64,000 nucleotides of DNA from an uncultured Polaribacter sp. GTDB lineage: Bacteria > Bacteroidota > Bacteroidia > Flavobacteriales > Flavobacteriaceae. Shown piece by piece: positions 10,859 to 20,739 of the stretch. Positions within the stretch are counted from its first letter, which is position 1. The number at the start of each line of letters is the position of its first letter. Position numbers and translations under genes: made by a program. Location of the stretch: NCBI RefSeq assembly GCF_947496195.1, contig NZ_CANMBY010000002.1, forward strand, positions 682,001 through 746,000, written 5' to 3'. The notes under the pieces were generated by a model that saw nothing but the letters and a program-made list of their open reading frames with translations, had not been told where the DNA came from and searched no databases.

Positions 10859-11314
10859 ATGGATAAAAATATTTCAATAGACCATCAGTTAAGAGCCACT
10901 TGGCAAGCAGTTGCTAAGATGTATAATGAGCAAGCTGCAAAGCATGATAGTACTATGGCTACTGCTTTTGTGCTTTTAACTATTGATAAAGTAAAAGGAA
11001 CACCTTCTACCTCATTAGGCCCTTTAATGGGAATGGAACCTACAAGTCTTTCTAGAATTTTAAAATCTATGGAAGAAAAAGGTGCCATTTCAAGAGAAAA
11101 AAATCCAGATGATGGAAGAAGCGTTATCATTAAATTGACAGATTATGGAAAAGAAATGCGTAAAGTATCTAAAGGTCATGTCTATCAATTTAACAATATT
11201 GTACGTGAATATGTCACTGAAAAAGAACTAGATTCTTTTTTTAAAGTTATGAACGTAATTAACAATCTAATTGCAGAAAAGAAAATTTTTGAAGAAATAA
11301 ACCAAGATAAATAA
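10859..11314 (+). CDS. MarR family transcriptional regulator
   Basis: A 152-residue winged-helix regulator: dimerisation helix at the N-terminus, recognition region LGPLMGMEPTSLSRILKSM, wing residues EKNPDDGRSVIIKLTDYG. The start is set at ATG 10859; an upstream in-frame ATG at 10799 would lie inside the operators and promoter. It precedes fadN by 18 bases and is probably cotranscribed with it. The most likely role is an acyl-CoA or fatty-acid-responsive repressor of its own operon through the two palindromes; the ligand is inferred. Confidence 0.92.
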   Translation: MDKNISIDHQLRATWQAVAKMYNEQAAKHDSTMATAFVLLTIDKVKGTPSTSLGPLMGMEPTSLSRILKSMEEKGAISREKNPDDGRSVIIKLTDYGKEMRKVSKGHVYQFNNIVREYVTEKELDSFFKVMNVINNLIAEKKIFEEINQDK

Positions 11315-11332
11315 AACATAAACTAACAAATA

Positions 11333-13738
11333 ATGACAAGAAGAATAAAAAAAGTTGCAATAATTGGCTCAGGTATAATGGGTTCAGGTATTGCATGTCA
11401 CTTTGCTAATATTGGTATAGAAGTTCTTTTGTTGGATATTGTTCCAAGAGAATTAACAGATAAAGAAAAAGCACAAGGTCTTACATTAGAAGATAAAGTA
11501 GTTCGTAATCGTTTAGTAAATGATGCCTTATCTAATTCTTTAAAATCTAAACCTTCACCTATTTATAATAAAAAATTTGCAAGTAGAATTACTACAGGTA
11601 ACCTAGATGATGATTTACATTTAATTAAAGATGTAGACTGGGTAATGGAGGTTGTTGTAGAGCGTTTAGATATTAAAAAATCTGTTTTCGAAAAAGTAGA
11701 AAAATATAGAAAGCCAGGTACTTTAATCACATCTAATACATCTGGTATTCCTATTAAATTTATGAATGAAGGCAGAAGTGAAGATTTTCAGCAACATTTT
11801 GCTGTAACACACTTTTTTAACCCTCCTCGTTATTTAAAATTATTTGAAGTAGTACCTGGACCAAACTGTAAACAAGAAGTAACAGACTTCTTAATGATGT
11901 ATGGTGATAAGTTTTTAGGCAAAACTTCTGTGTTAGCAAAAGATACTCCTGCATTTATTGGAAACAGAATCGGAATCTTTGGTATTATGAGTTTATTTCA
12001 TGTTGTAAAAGAAATGGACTTAACCATAGAAGAAGTAGATAAATTAACAGGCCCAGTTATTGGACGTCCTAAATCTGCAACTTTTAGAACCATTGATGTA
12101 GTAGGTTTAGATACTTTAGTACATACTGCAAATGGCGTTAAAGATAATTGCCCAAATGATGAAGCTAGAGATCAGTTTGTAATTCCTGATTTTGTAAACC
12201 ATATGATGGAAAACAAAATGTTAGGTAGCAAAACCAAACAAGGTTTTTACAAAATGACTAAAGATGCAAATGGTAAAAGAAATATATTATCATTAGATTT
12301 AAACACATTAGAATATAGAGAAAAGAAACGTGCAAAATTTGCAACTTTAGAACTTACGAAAACGATTGACAATGTAACAGATAGATTTAAAGTTTTAGTT
12401 GCTGGTAAAGACAAAGCAGGAGAATTCTATAGAAAATCATTTGCAGCAATGTTTGCATATGTACAAAATAGAATTCCAGAAATTTCTGATGAACTATATA
12501 GAATAGATGATGGTTTAAGAGCTGGTTTTGGTTGGGAACATGGACCTTTCCAAATTTGGGATGCTATTGGTGTAGCAAAAGGTGTAGAATTAATGAAAGC
12601 TGAAGGTCATAAACCTGCTACTTGGATAACAGAAATGTTAGAAAAAGGAGAAAGCTCTTTTTACACTGTAAAAGAAGGCGCAACATATTATTATGATATA
12701 CCTTCAAAAGCTCAAGTTAAAAAACCAGGTCAAGATGCATTTATCATTTTAGACAACATTAGAAAATCAAACGAAGTTTGGAAAAACTCTGGAGCTGTAA
12801 TAGAAGATTTAGGCGATGGAATTTTAAACTTAGAGTTTCAATCTAAAATGAATACCATTGGTGGTGATGTTCTTACTGCTATCAATAAAGCTATTGATTT
12901 AGCTGAGAAAAATTATCAAGGATTAGTGGTTGGTAATCAAGCTGCAAACTTCTCTGTAGGTGCAAATATTGGTATGATATTTATGATGGCAGCAGAGCAA
13001 GAATATGATGAGTTAAATATGGCTATTAAGTATTTTCAAGATACAATGATGCGTATGAGATACTCAGCAATACCAACTGTAGCTGCTCCTCATGGAATGA
13101 CTTTAGGTGGTGGATGTGAATTATCTATGCACGCAGATAAAGTTGTTGCAGCTGCAGAAACTTATATTGGTTTAGTAGAGTTTGGAGTTGGTGTAATTCC
13201 TGGTGGTGGTGGTTCTAAAGAAATGGCTTTAAGAGCACAAGATTTATTTCACCAAGGAGATGTACAATTAAATGTATTACAAGAACACTTCCTAGCTATT
13301 GGTATGGCTAAAGTAGCAACATCAGCTTATGAAGCCTTTGATATGAATGTACTTCAAAAAGGAAAAGATGTTGTTGTTGTTAATAAAGACAGACAAATTG
13401 CAGAAGCTAAAAAGCATGCCTTATTAATGGCAGAAGCTGGCTACACTCAAAAACCAATGAGAGACGATATTTTGGTATTAGGTAAACAAGCTTTAGGTAC
13501 GTTTATGGTTGGTACAGATTCTATGCAAGCATCTAGATATATTTCTGAACACGATCAAAAAATAGCAAACAAATTAGCATATGTAATGGCAGGTGGAGAT
13601 TTATCTGAACCTACAAGAGTATCAGAACAATATTTATTAGACATAGAGCGTGAAGCATTCTTAAGTTTAACAACAGAACGTAAAACTTTAGAACGAATTC
13701 AACACATGTTAAAAACAGGTAAACCTTTAAGAAACTAA
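11333..13738 (+). CDS. fadN: 3-hydroxyacyl-CoA dehydrogenase/enoyl-CoA hydratase, FadN type
   Basis: Catalyses the two middle steps of beta-oxidation. The dehydrogenase domain comes first (Rossmann motif GSGIMGSGIA at about 12-21; C-terminal part ending near residue 440) and the crotonase fold comes last (about 490-700, with oxyanion segments ANFSVGANIG and GMTLGGGCELSMHAD). This domain order is that of Bacillus FadN, opposite to E. coli FadB, and the length (801) agrees. It is followed four bases later by the thiolase. Regulated with marR. Confidence 0.95.
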   Translation: MTRRIKKVAIIGSGIMGSGIACHFANIGIEVLLLDIVPRELTDKEKAQGLTLEDKVVRNRLVNDALSNSLKSKPSPIYNKKFASRITTGNLDDDLHLIKDVDWVMEVVVERLDIKKSVFEKVEKYRKPGTLITSNTSGIPIKFMNEGRSEDFQQHFAVTHFFNPPRYLKLFEVVPGPNCKQEVTDFLMMYGDKFLGKTSVLAKDTPAFIGNRIGIFGIMSLFHVVKEMDLTIEEVDKLTGPVIGRPKSATFRTIDVVGLDTLVHTANGVKDNCPNDEARDQFVIPDFVNHMMENKMLGSKTKQGFYKMTKDANGKRNILSLDLNTLEYREKKRAKFATLELTKTIDNVTDRFKVLVAGKDKAGEFYRKSFAAMFAYVQNRIPEISDELYRIDDGLRAGFGWEHGPFQIWDAIGVAKGVELMKAEGHKPATWITEMLEKGESSFYTVKEGATYYYDIPSKAQVKKPGQDAFIILDNIRKSNEVWKNSGAVIEDLGDGILNLEFQSKMNTIGGDVLTAINKAIDLAEKNYQGLVVGNQAANFSVGANIGMIFMMAAEQEYDELNMAIKYFQDTMMRMRYSAIPTVAAPHGMTLGGGCELSMHADKVVAAAETYIGLVEFGVGVIPGGGGSKEMALRAQDLFHQGDVQLNVLQEHFLAIGMAKVATSAYEAFDMNVLQKGKDVVVVNKDRQIAEAKKHALLMAEAGYTQKPMRDDILVLGKQALGTFMVGTDSMQASRYISEHDQKIANKLAYVMAGGDLSEPTRVSEQYLLDIEREAFLSLTTERKTLERIQHMLKTGKPLRN

Positions 13739-13742
13739 GAAA

Positions 13743-14933
13743 ATGAAAACAGCATACATAGTAAAAGGATATAGAACAGCAGTCGCTAAATCAAAAAGAG
13801 GTGGCTTCAGATTTAAAAGAGCTGATGAACTTGCTGCAGAAACCATTCAATACATGATGGGTAAAATGCCAAGTTTTGATGTTAATAGAATAGATGATGT
13901 AATCGTTGGTAATGCAATGCCAGAAGGATCTCAAGGTCTTAACATGGCACGTATTATTTCTTTAATAGGATTAAATACAGTTGATGTACCAGGAGTTACT
14001 GTAAATCGTTTTTGTTCTTCGGGTTTAGAAACAATTGGTATGGCTGTGGCTAAAATTCAATCAGGAATGGCTGATTGTATTATAGCTGGTGGTACAGAAA
14101 GTATGACTTCAGTACCTATGACAGGTTTTAAACCAGAATTAAACTACAACATTGTAAACCAAGGTAATGAAGATTACTATTGGGGAATGGGTAATACAGC
14201 TGAAGCTGTTGCAGAAAAATATAATGTTTCTAGAGAAGACCAAGATGAGTTTGCATATAACTCTCATATGAAAGCGTTAAAAGCATTAGCTGAAGATCGT
14301 TTTCAAGATCAAATAGTACCTATTGAAGTAGAAGAAACTTATTTAGATGCTAATGGTAAAAAAGCAACAAAAAAATACACTGTTAATAAAGATGAAGGTC
14401 CTAGAAAAGGAACTAGTAAAGAAGCATTAGCAAAATTACGCCCAGTATTTGCAGCAAATGGTTCTGTAACTGCAGGTAATTCATCACAAACTAGTGATGG
14501 TGCTGCTTTTGTTTTAGTAATGAGTGAAGAAATGGTAAAAGAACTAAATCTTGAACCTATTGCAAGAATGGTAAGCTATGCAGCTGCTGGTGTACCACCA
14601 AGAATTATGGGAATTGGTCCTGTTGCAGCTATTCCAAAAGCATTAAAGCAAGGTGGTTTAAAACAAAGTGACATCGAATTAATCGAATTAAACGAAGCTT
14701 TTGCTTCTCAATCTTTGGCAGTTATGAGAGAGTTAAACCTTAATCAAGATATTGTTAATGTAAATGGTGGAGCTATTGCTTTAGGGCATCCTTTAGGTTG
14801 TACAGGTGCTAAATTATCTGTGCAATTATTTGATGAAATGCGTAAACGCGAAATGAATAATAAATATGGTATGGTGACTATGTGTGTAGGTACAGGTCAA
14901 GGTGCTGCAGGAATATTTGAATTTTTAAAATAA
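13743..14933 (+). CDS. fadA: Acetyl-CoA acyltransferase (3-ketoacyl-CoA thiolase)
   Basis: Cleaves 3-ketoacyl-CoA with CoA in the last step of beta-oxidation. The nucleophile Cys91 is in NRFCSSGLETI, His349 in GHPLGCTGA, and the second Cys381 in MCVGTGQGAAG. Length (396) is standard. It sits between fadN and fadE with very short gaps. A biosynthetic acetoacetyl-CoA thiolase is the alternative, but the operon argues for degradation. Confidence 0.96.
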   Translation: MKTAYIVKGYRTAVAKSKRGGFRFKRADELAAETIQYMMGKMPSFDVNRIDDVIVGNAMPEGSQGLNMARIISLIGLNTVDVPGVTVNRFCSSGLETIGMAVAKIQSGMADCIIAGGTESMTSVPMTGFKPELNYNIVNQGNEDYYWGMGNTAEAVAEKYNVSREDQDEFAYNSHMKALKALAEDRFQDQIVPIEVEETYLDANGKKATKKYTVNKDEGPRKGTSKEALAKLRPVFAANGSVTAGNSSQTSDGAAFVLVMSEEMVKELNLEPIARMVSYAAAGVPPRIMGIGPVAAIPKALKQGGLKQSDIELIELNEAFASQSLAVMRELNLNQDIVNVNGGAIALGHPLGCTGAKLSVQLFDEMRKREMNNKYGMVTMCVGTGQGAAGIFEFLK

Positions 14934-14955
14934 AACATAAGTAAAAATATAAATC

Positions 14956-16764
14956 ATGGAAACAGTAGAAAAAGATATTTTAAGAGGAGGACAATTCCTT
15001 GTAAAAGAATCAAAGTGTGAAGACGTATTTACTCCAGAAGATTTTTCTGAAGAGCAAATAATGATGAAAGAAGCTGTAAAAGAATTTACAGATAGAGAAA
15101 TTGTAGCTCATAGAGATAGGTTTGAAGCAAAAGACTATGCCTTAACTGAAGAAGTTATGAAAAAAGCTGGTGAGCTTGGCTTTTTAGGTGTTGCAGTTCC
15201 TGAAGAATATGGAGGAATGGGTATGGGATTTGTATCTACAATGATTACTTGTGAATATATTTCTAGTGGAAATGGTTCTTTAAGTACAGCATTTGGTGCT
15301 CATACAGGTATTGGAACAATGCCAATAACTTTATATGGTACAGAAGAGCAAAAGCAAAAATATGTTCCAAAATTAGCTTCTGGTGAATGGATGGGCGCTT
15401 ACTGTTTAACAGAGCCAGGTGCAGGTTCTGATGCTAATTCAGGAAAAACAACTGCTGAATTAACAGAAGATGGAAAATCTTACAAGATTAATGGTCAAAA
15501 AATGTGGATTTCTAATGCTGGATTCTGTAATTTAATGATTGTTTTTGCAAGAATTGAAGATGATAAAAACATCACTGGCTTTATTGTTGAATATGATGCT
15601 GCAAATCCAAATGGAATTACTTTAGGTGAAGAAGAGCATAAATTAGGAATACGTGCAAGTTCTACTAGACAAGTATTTTTTAATGATACAGTTGTCCCTG
15701 CAGAAAACATGTTATCTGTAAGAGGTGGTGGATTTAAAATTGCTGTAAACGCACTAAATGTTGGTCGTATTAAATTAGCAGCTGCATGTATAGATTCTCA
15801 AAGAAGAGTTTTAACAACAGCTTTACAATATGCAAACGAAAGAAAACAATTTAAAACACCTATTGCTGACTTTGGAGCTATTAAAGCTAAATTAGCAGAA
15901 ATGGCTACAAATACGTATGCAGGTGAATCTGCAAGTTATAGAGCTGCAAAAGATATTGAAGATAGAATTGCAATGAGAATGGCTGCTGGTAACTCTCATC
16001 AAGAAGCAGAGTTAAAAGGAGTAGAAGAATATGCAATTGAATGTTCTATCTTAAAAGTAACTGTTTCTGAAGATGTACAAGCTTGTGCTGATGAAGGTAT
16101 CCAGATTTTTGGAGGAATGGGATTCTCTGAAGAAACACCAATGGAAGCTGCTTGGAGAGACGCAAGAATAGCAAGAATCTACGAAGGAACAAACGAAATC
16201 AACAGAATGCTTTCAGTTGGTATGTTAATTAAAAAAGCAATGAAAGGTCACGTAGATTTATTAGGTCCTGCAACAGCAGTTGCTGATGAATTAATGGGTA
16301 TTCCTTCTTTTGATACACCAGATTATTCAGAACTTTTTGCTGAAGAAAAGGAAATGATTGCTAAAATGAAAAAAGTATTTTTAATGGTAGCAGGTTCTGC
16401 TATTCAAAAATATGGTCCAGATTTAGAAAAACATCAGCAATTATTATTAGCAGCTGCTAATATTTTAAATGAAATATACATGGCTGAATCTACTTTATTA
16501 AGAGCAGAGAAAAATGCAAAACGTTTTGGAGAGGATGCACAAGAAGGACAAATAGCTATGGCTAAATTATACTTATATAATGCTGTAGAAATTGTAGCTA
16601 AAAATGGTAGAGAAGGTATAATTTCTTTTGCTGAAGGAGATGAACAACGTATGTTATTGATGGGATTAAAGCGTTTTACTAAATACGCTAACTATCCAAA
16701 CGTTGTTGCCTTACGTAATACAATAGCAGAAAAATTAAAAGCAGAAAACAAATACTGTTTTTAA
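14956..16764 (+). CDS. fadE: Acyl-CoA dehydrogenase, FadE type of Firmicutes/Bacteroidota
   Basis: FAD enzyme that makes the first double bond in beta-oxidation. It has the normal acyl-CoA dehydrogenase core to about residue 425 (signatures AYCLTEPGAGSDA, WISNAG, QIFGGMGF and RIYEGTNEINRM, the Glu of the last being the usual catalytic-base region) plus a C-terminal helical extension of about 170 residues. Length 602 agrees with the Bacillus fadE type, not the 800-residue E. coli form. The electron acceptor ETF is not encoded in the window. Last gene of the operon. Confidence 0.95.
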   Translation: METVEKDILRGGQFLVKESKCEDVFTPEDFSEEQIMMKEAVKEFTDREIVAHRDRFEAKDYALTEEVMKKAGELGFLGVAVPEEYGGMGMGFVSTMITCEYISSGNGSLSTAFGAHTGIGTMPITLYGTEEQKQKYVPKLASGEWMGAYCLTEPGAGSDANSGKTTAELTEDGKSYKINGQKMWISNAGFCNLMIVFARIEDDKNITGFIVEYDAANPNGITLGEEEHKLGIRASSTRQVFFNDTVVPAENMLSVRGGGFKIAVNALNVGRIKLAAACIDSQRRVLTTALQYANERKQFKTPIADFGAIKAKLAEMATNTYAGESASYRAAKDIEDRIAMRMAAGNSHQEAELKGVEEYAIECSILKVTVSEDVQACADEGIQIFGGMGFSEETPMEAAWRDARIARIYEGTNEINRMLSVGMLIKKAMKGHVDLLGPATAVADELMGIPSFDTPDYSELFAEEKEMIAKMKKVFLMVAGSAIQKYGPDLEKHQQLLLAAANILNEIYMAESTLLRAEKNAKRFGEDAQEGQIAMAKLYLYNAVEIVAKNGREGIISFAEGDEQRMLLMGLKRFTKYANYPNVVALRNTIAEKLKAENKYCF

Positions 16765-16819
16765 CAATATTGAAAAATTTTTAAAACCTTAAAAAGTTTT
16801 AGAATTTAGTTGTTTGTTT

Positions 16820-16849
16820 AAAAAGACCATCGATTTTGATGGTCTTTTT
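16820..16849 (+). terminator. Intrinsic terminator of the fad operon
   Basis: Perfect 12-base stem AAAAAGACCATC (16820-16831) with GATGGTCTTTTT (16838-16849), loop GATTTT, ending in a T-tract. Confidence 0.88.
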
Positions 16850-16879
16850 TGTAAATTAAAGATTTAAATAAATTTTATC

Positions 16880-17785
16880 ATGAAATTAAATATATTACTA
16901 TTCTTTTTTATTAGTATTTTTTATTCTTGTTCAGAAAATAATCATAAACCTACTAATAAACTAGTTAAAGAGAAATCTAAAATTTATGAATTTAAAAAAC
17001 ATGAAAACTTTAACCAATATTGGTATGATGGAAATGCAGAAATAACCTCATATAAACTATCACAAGTTAGATATGGGGAAATTCATGAAGGAAGAGCAGT
17101 TACTATTTTTGTAACTGAAGATTTTCTTCCAGAAAAACAAGTAAAAGCAGATTATCAAAATGAAAAAAATATTCCTGTTTTAAAGTTAAATAGTACAAAA
17201 AAGTTTTTAACTGGTGTTTATCCTTATTCTTTAATGACAAGTACATTTTCACCAGTTGATAATGATATTCATCCTTTAAAAATTACTTTTTCTTCTCAAG
17301 AATGGTGTGGAAATACATTTATACAACTTAACAATAGAAAAAAATTTGAAATTGATTTTTATTCTTACTTCGAGTCTAATTCTGACAAAAAATTATCTTT
17401 AGGAAAAAACATCTTGGAAAATAGTTTTTGGAATTTGGCTAGAATAAACCCTTATCAAATAAAAAAAGGTCGTTATAAAATAATACCTTCTTTTGAGTTC
17501 CTTGCATTAAATCATAAAAAAATTAAACCTTATGATGCTGAAGTGAATCTTTTAAAACAAGATAATTTATTAAATCTAAGTATTTATTATCCAGAATTAA
17601 AAAGAAAGTTAATTCTAAATTTAACAGAAGACTTTCCTTTTACTATAGAGAGTTGGGAAGAACACATTGTGAGTGGTGAAAAGAAATTAGTAACAAAAGC
17701 TAAAAAAATAGAAAAAATAAAGGTAAAATATTGGAATAAAAACAGTAATAAAGACAAGATAATTCGCGAAAAATTAAGTATTTAA
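16880..17785 (+). CDS. Predicted lipoprotein, unknown function
   Basis: 301 residues with a short signal peptide ending in a lipobox (FYSC, Cys17), so probably attached to a membrane on the periplasmic or outer face. The mature part is Lys-rich with one further Cys in QEWCGN, no enzyme motif and no repeat. The sequence GVYPYSLMTSTFSPVD and the WCGNTFIQL stretch look conserved in character, but I do not recognise a named family. It stands alone between the fad terminator and the M28 peptidase gene. Confidence 0.82.
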   Translation: MKLNILLFFFISIFYSCSENNHKPTNKLVKEKSKIYEFKKHENFNQYWYDGNAEITSYKLSQVRYGEIHEGRAVTIFVTEDFLPEKQVKADYQNEKNIPVLKLNSTKKFLTGVYPYSLMTSTFSPVDNDIHPLKITFSSQEWCGNTFIQLNNRKKFEIDFYSYFESNSDKKLSLGKNILENSFWNLARINPYQIKKGRYKIIPSFEFLALNHKKIKPYDAEVNLLKQDNLLNLSIYYPELKRKLILNLTEDFPFTIESWEEHIVSGEKKLVTKAKKIEKIKVKYWNKNSNKDKIIREKLSI

Positions 17786-17824
17786 CATTTACTTTTTAAA
17801 TCTAATAAAATTCTTTATTTTTTA

Positions 17825-17832
17825 TATATTTG
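17825..17832 (+). promoter_or_regulatory. -7 promoter element of the M28 peptidase gene
   Basis: TATATTTG matches TAnnTTTG and lies 37 bases before the ATG at 17869. Its TTG could be read as an in-frame start, but a promoter role explains it better. Confidence 0.6.
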
Positions 17833-17868
17833 CACAACCCTCAACTCACAAAAAAAATCAACTTTAAC

Positions 17869-18846
17869 ATGAAAAACATTTTGTTTTTAATGCTTTGCTT
17901 CTTTGTTGTATTTGTTAGTTGCAAGGAACCTAAAGTAATCGAAATAAATAGCGAAGAATTATTACAAAACCTAAAAGAATTATCTGATGATTCTTATAGA
18001 GGTAGACTATTTAGTAGTCCTGAAGGTGCCAAAGCAAGAAAATTTATAGTAGAAAAATTTAAAGATGCTGGTTTGCAACCAATAAATGGTGAATATGAAC
18101 ATGAGTTTTCTGCAACTTTAAAAAAGAAACAAAGACAAGACCTTTTTCCAATTAAAAAAAATCCTTTAGACGATTATTCAAATGTACCAGATACAACTGT
18201 TGTTGGAGGAAATGCATTTGGAATTTTAAATGGTGAAACAAATAAAACGATTGTAATAACTGCACATTATGACCATTTAGGAGTTATCAATGAAAAAATA
18301 TACAATGGTGCTGATGATAATGCTTCTGGTATTTCAGCACTTTTTACTATTGCTAAATATTTTAAAAATAAACCTACAAAACATAATTTAGTTTTTGCAG
18401 CAGTTGATGCTGAAGAAGTAGGTTCATTAGGTGCAGATTATTTCTTAAAAAACTTTAACAACAGAGAAAATATTGTTTTAAATGTTAATTTAGATATGAT
18501 TGCTCATAGTGATTATGATCCAGAATTATTTGGTTCTGGTTTATATCATTATCCTGATTTAAGAGATCCATTAGAAGATGTTCATTCAGAAAAAATAATG
18601 TTTCTTTTTGGTCATGATGATCCAAATAATAGAGAACAAGCAGATTGGACGTTTTCGTCTGATCATAAAGTATTTTACAGATCAAATATACCTCATATGT
18701 ATTTTGGTGTTCCAGATCATAAAGATTATCATAGGTATACAGATACATATGCAACAATCAATGAAGCATTTTTTATTGAGGCTGTAAAAGTTATTATACA
18801 ATCTATAGAAAATTTAGATCAGCATTTATACGAAGAAGCTAATTAA
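17869..18846 (+). CDS. M28 family zinc aminopeptidase, lipoprotein
   Basis: Secreted metallopeptidase. The lipoprotein signal ends in VFVSC. The two-zinc ligands are recognisable: His and Asp in ITAHYDHLG and YNGADDNASG, the catalytic Glu pair in DAEEVGS, Asp in NLDMIAHSD, and a final His in the FSSDHKVF/RYTD region. The start is placed at ATG 17869 because upstream residues would precede the signal peptide and overlap the promoter. Length (325) is normal. Probably trims peptides or amino-acid conjugates in the periplasm. Confidence 0.92.
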   Translation: MKNILFLMLCFFVVFVSCKEPKVIEINSEELLQNLKELSDDSYRGRLFSSPEGAKARKFIVEKFKDAGLQPINGEYEHEFSATLKKKQRQDLFPIKKNPLDDYSNVPDTTVVGGNAFGILNGETNKTIVITAHYDHLGVINEKIYNGADDNASGISALFTIAKYFKNKPTKHNLVFAAVDAEEVGSLGADYFLKNFNNRENIVLNVNLDMIAHSDYDPELFGSGLYHYPDLRDPLEDVHSEKIMFLFGHDDPNNREQADWTFSSDHKVFYRSNIPHMYFGVPDHKDYHRYTDTYATINEAFFIEAVKVIIQSIENLDQHLYEEAN

Positions 18847-18881
18847 AAAAAAGAGATTACAATTTGTAATCTCTTTTTTTT
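18845..18881. terminator. Bidirectional intrinsic terminator
   Basis: Stem GAGATTAC (18853-18860) with GTAATCTC (18866-18873), extended by eight A on the left and eight T on the right. It lies between the convergent M28 and DUF4097 genes. Confidence 0.9.
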
Positions 18882-18904
18882 GATTTTAATCGAATATGTT
18901 GAAT

Positions 18905-19732
18905 TTAATTGGATCTTATAATAACATCTCCATTAAAATTCTTAAATAAGACTTCTGATCCTCCACCATTTATAGATCCCATAATCCATTTTTCTACTTT
19001 TACTCTAAACGCATTTCCTTTACTGTTTTCACCTTTTGTTACTGTTGAAGAGTTAGGTTTTGTTTTTAAATCGAAATCTGTAAAAATTTCTCCTCTATCA
19101 GACTTCATCTTTAAATCTGCTTTAAAATTTTTAGGAAAAGTAATATCTATATCTCCATTCATACTACTAAAAGCCATTGGTGCATTTGGTGTAACTTTTA
19201 TAAAATTTACAACAATGTCTTTATTTAATGCATCTGCACTTACAGAACCACTTATATCTTTTAGTGTTATTTTACCATTTATATTACTTACATCCATAGT
19301 ACCATTTACATTTTCTACATAAATATCACCCTTGTTAATGGTAGAAATTTTTAAAGAAAAATTCTTAGGTACTTCTATTTCAAAGTCTGTAGTTCCATGT
19401 GGTGTGCTTCTTACATAAACTTCGTTATTATATTCTTCTGCACTAAATTCCAAAGAATTATTAGATATTCTTTTTAATCCACTTACATCATTTTTACTTG
19501 TTTTTCTTCCACTGTAATAGCTTTTAGCTTTTTCAACCTTTGTACCTTTTACAATAACCTCTTTAGTGTTTGATCCTTTAATAGTAATAGAACCGTTGAT
19601 TATTCCCATCTTTAAAAAACCTTCTTTATCAGGGTTTGTTAAAGGAATAGTTACTGTTTCTTGGGCTGAAAGTTGTATAACAAATAATAGTAATAAGCTT
19701 ACTAAAGTTACTTTAATTTTTAAATTTTTCAT
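18905..19732 (-). CDS. DUF4097-like beta-solenoid protein, secreted
   Basis: 275 residues with a signal peptide (ending near AQE, residue 25) and a repeated NGDI/NGKI-type beta-strand pattern (GDIYVENVNGTMDV, NINGKITLKDI), the mark of DUF4097/adhesin-like right-handed solenoids. Its function is unknown; such proteins are often downstream of ECF sigma factors. Last gene of a four-gene operon (sigma, HEAT protein, two DUF4097 proteins). Similar in design to the protein encoded at 19735-20652, two bases upstream. Confidence 0.85.
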   Translation of the reverse strand: MKNLKIKVTLVSLLLLFVIQLSAQETVTIPLTNPDKEGFLKMGIINGSITIKGSNTKEVIVKGTKVEKAKSYYSGRKTSKNDVSGLKRISNNSLEFSAEEYNNEVYVRSTPHGTTDFEIEVPKNFSLKISTINKGDIYVENVNGTMDVSNINGKITLKDISGSVSADALNKDIVVNFIKVTPNAPMAFSSMNGDIDITFPKNFKADLKMKSDRGEIFTDFDLKTKPNSSTVTKGENSKGNAFRVKVEKWIMGSINGGGSEVLFKNFNGDVIIRSN

Positions 19733-19734
19733 GT

Positions 19735-20652
19735 CTATATCTTTTTTACAATGGCATCTCCATTTAGTTGATTAAAATGTAAATGGACTTTTCCATTACC
19801 TATTTTAAATTGTTTGTTAGAATTTATTTTAAATTTTGTTCCTTTCTTACTGTATTCTTTTGTTGACTTGAACTGTGGAGTAGTTTTACTCACATCAAAA
19901 TTTGTATAAAACCCACCATTCATGGTTTTATAACTTATACTAGCATCTAAATTATCTTGAAATTTTACAGTAATATCACCATTTAAAGAATTATAAAAAC
20001 TTTCTTCTTTTGGGTTTTCTGAATAGGTAATATTAATATCTTTATTAAGTGCATTTACATCAGTTGTTCCAGAAACATTTTTCATATCAATAGCGCCATT
20101 TATATTTCTTACGATTAATAATTTACCATGAACATCATTAATAGTAATATTTCCATTGTTTACAGCTTTAATATCTAAACTAGTGTTTTTAGGAATTTTA
20201 ATTTTAAAATCTAAGGTATATTTATACATTCTTTTAGTTCTATGTTTATAGCTTCTTCTATAATTATAACTAAATTCTCTATGATCAAATTCTCCAGTTG
20301 ATAAATCAAAATGTGAATAGGGTGAATCTAAATACACATAAATTGCATCTTCTTTTTGGGCAGATTTTATGCCAATTTCTTCTTTACCCTTTTGTAAATC
20401 TTCTTTATTATCTGCAGAAATGATTTTGGTAACCTCTATTTTAATCGTGTTTCCTGAATAACCTTCAACATCAATAGAACCATAGACATTATCTACAACT
20501 AAAATATTATCTGATGATGCTTTATTAAAAGTTAGTTCCTTTTTTATGATCTCTGTTTCTTTTAGTTTTTTGTCTTTTTGATATCGCTGAGCTTTTACAT
20601 TTCCTGTTAAGCAAACAGCACTAATTAATAAAATTGTTTTTAAAATTTTCAT
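19735..20652 (-). CDS. DUF4097-like beta-solenoid protein, secreted
   Basis: 305 residues, signal peptide (LLISAVCLTGNVKA) and the repeat pattern NGNITINDVHGK, INGAIDMKNVSG, LNGDITV typical of DUF4097 solenoids. It also has a basic Tyr/Arg-rich insertion (about residues 125-145) not seen in its neighbour. Probably periplasmic or surface. It starts 87 bases after the HEAT protein gene and precedes its paralog-like neighbour by two bases. Likely effector of the ECF sigma system; no catalytic motif. Confidence 0.83.
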   Translation of the reverse strand: MKILKTILLISAVCLTGNVKAQRYQKDKKLKETEIIKKELTFNKASSDNILVVDNVYGSIDVEGYSGNTIKIEVTKIISADNKEDLQKGKEEIGIKSAQKEDAIYVYLDSPYSHFDLSTGEFDHREFSYNYRRSYKHRTKRMYKYTLDFKIKIPKNTSLDIKAVNNGNITINDVHGKLLIVRNINGAIDMKNVSGTTDVNALNKDINITYSENPKEESFYNSLNGDITVKFQDNLDASISYKTMNGGFYTNFDVSKTTPQFKSTKEYSKKGTKFKINSNKQFKIGNGKVHLHFNQLNGDAIVKKI

Positions 20653-20739
20653 TGTTTATAATTTTGATGAATGACTAATTTATCTTTCTGTAAAAAGCTT
20701 GCCTAGGATTTGCCAGTTACATCAAAATGGTATTTATTT

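Noticed and set aside
16880..17785. Maf-type septum inhibitor
   Set aside because: Proteins of this kind sometimes carry that label, but the sequence shows a lipoprotein signal and no Maf nucleotide-pyrophosphatase motif.
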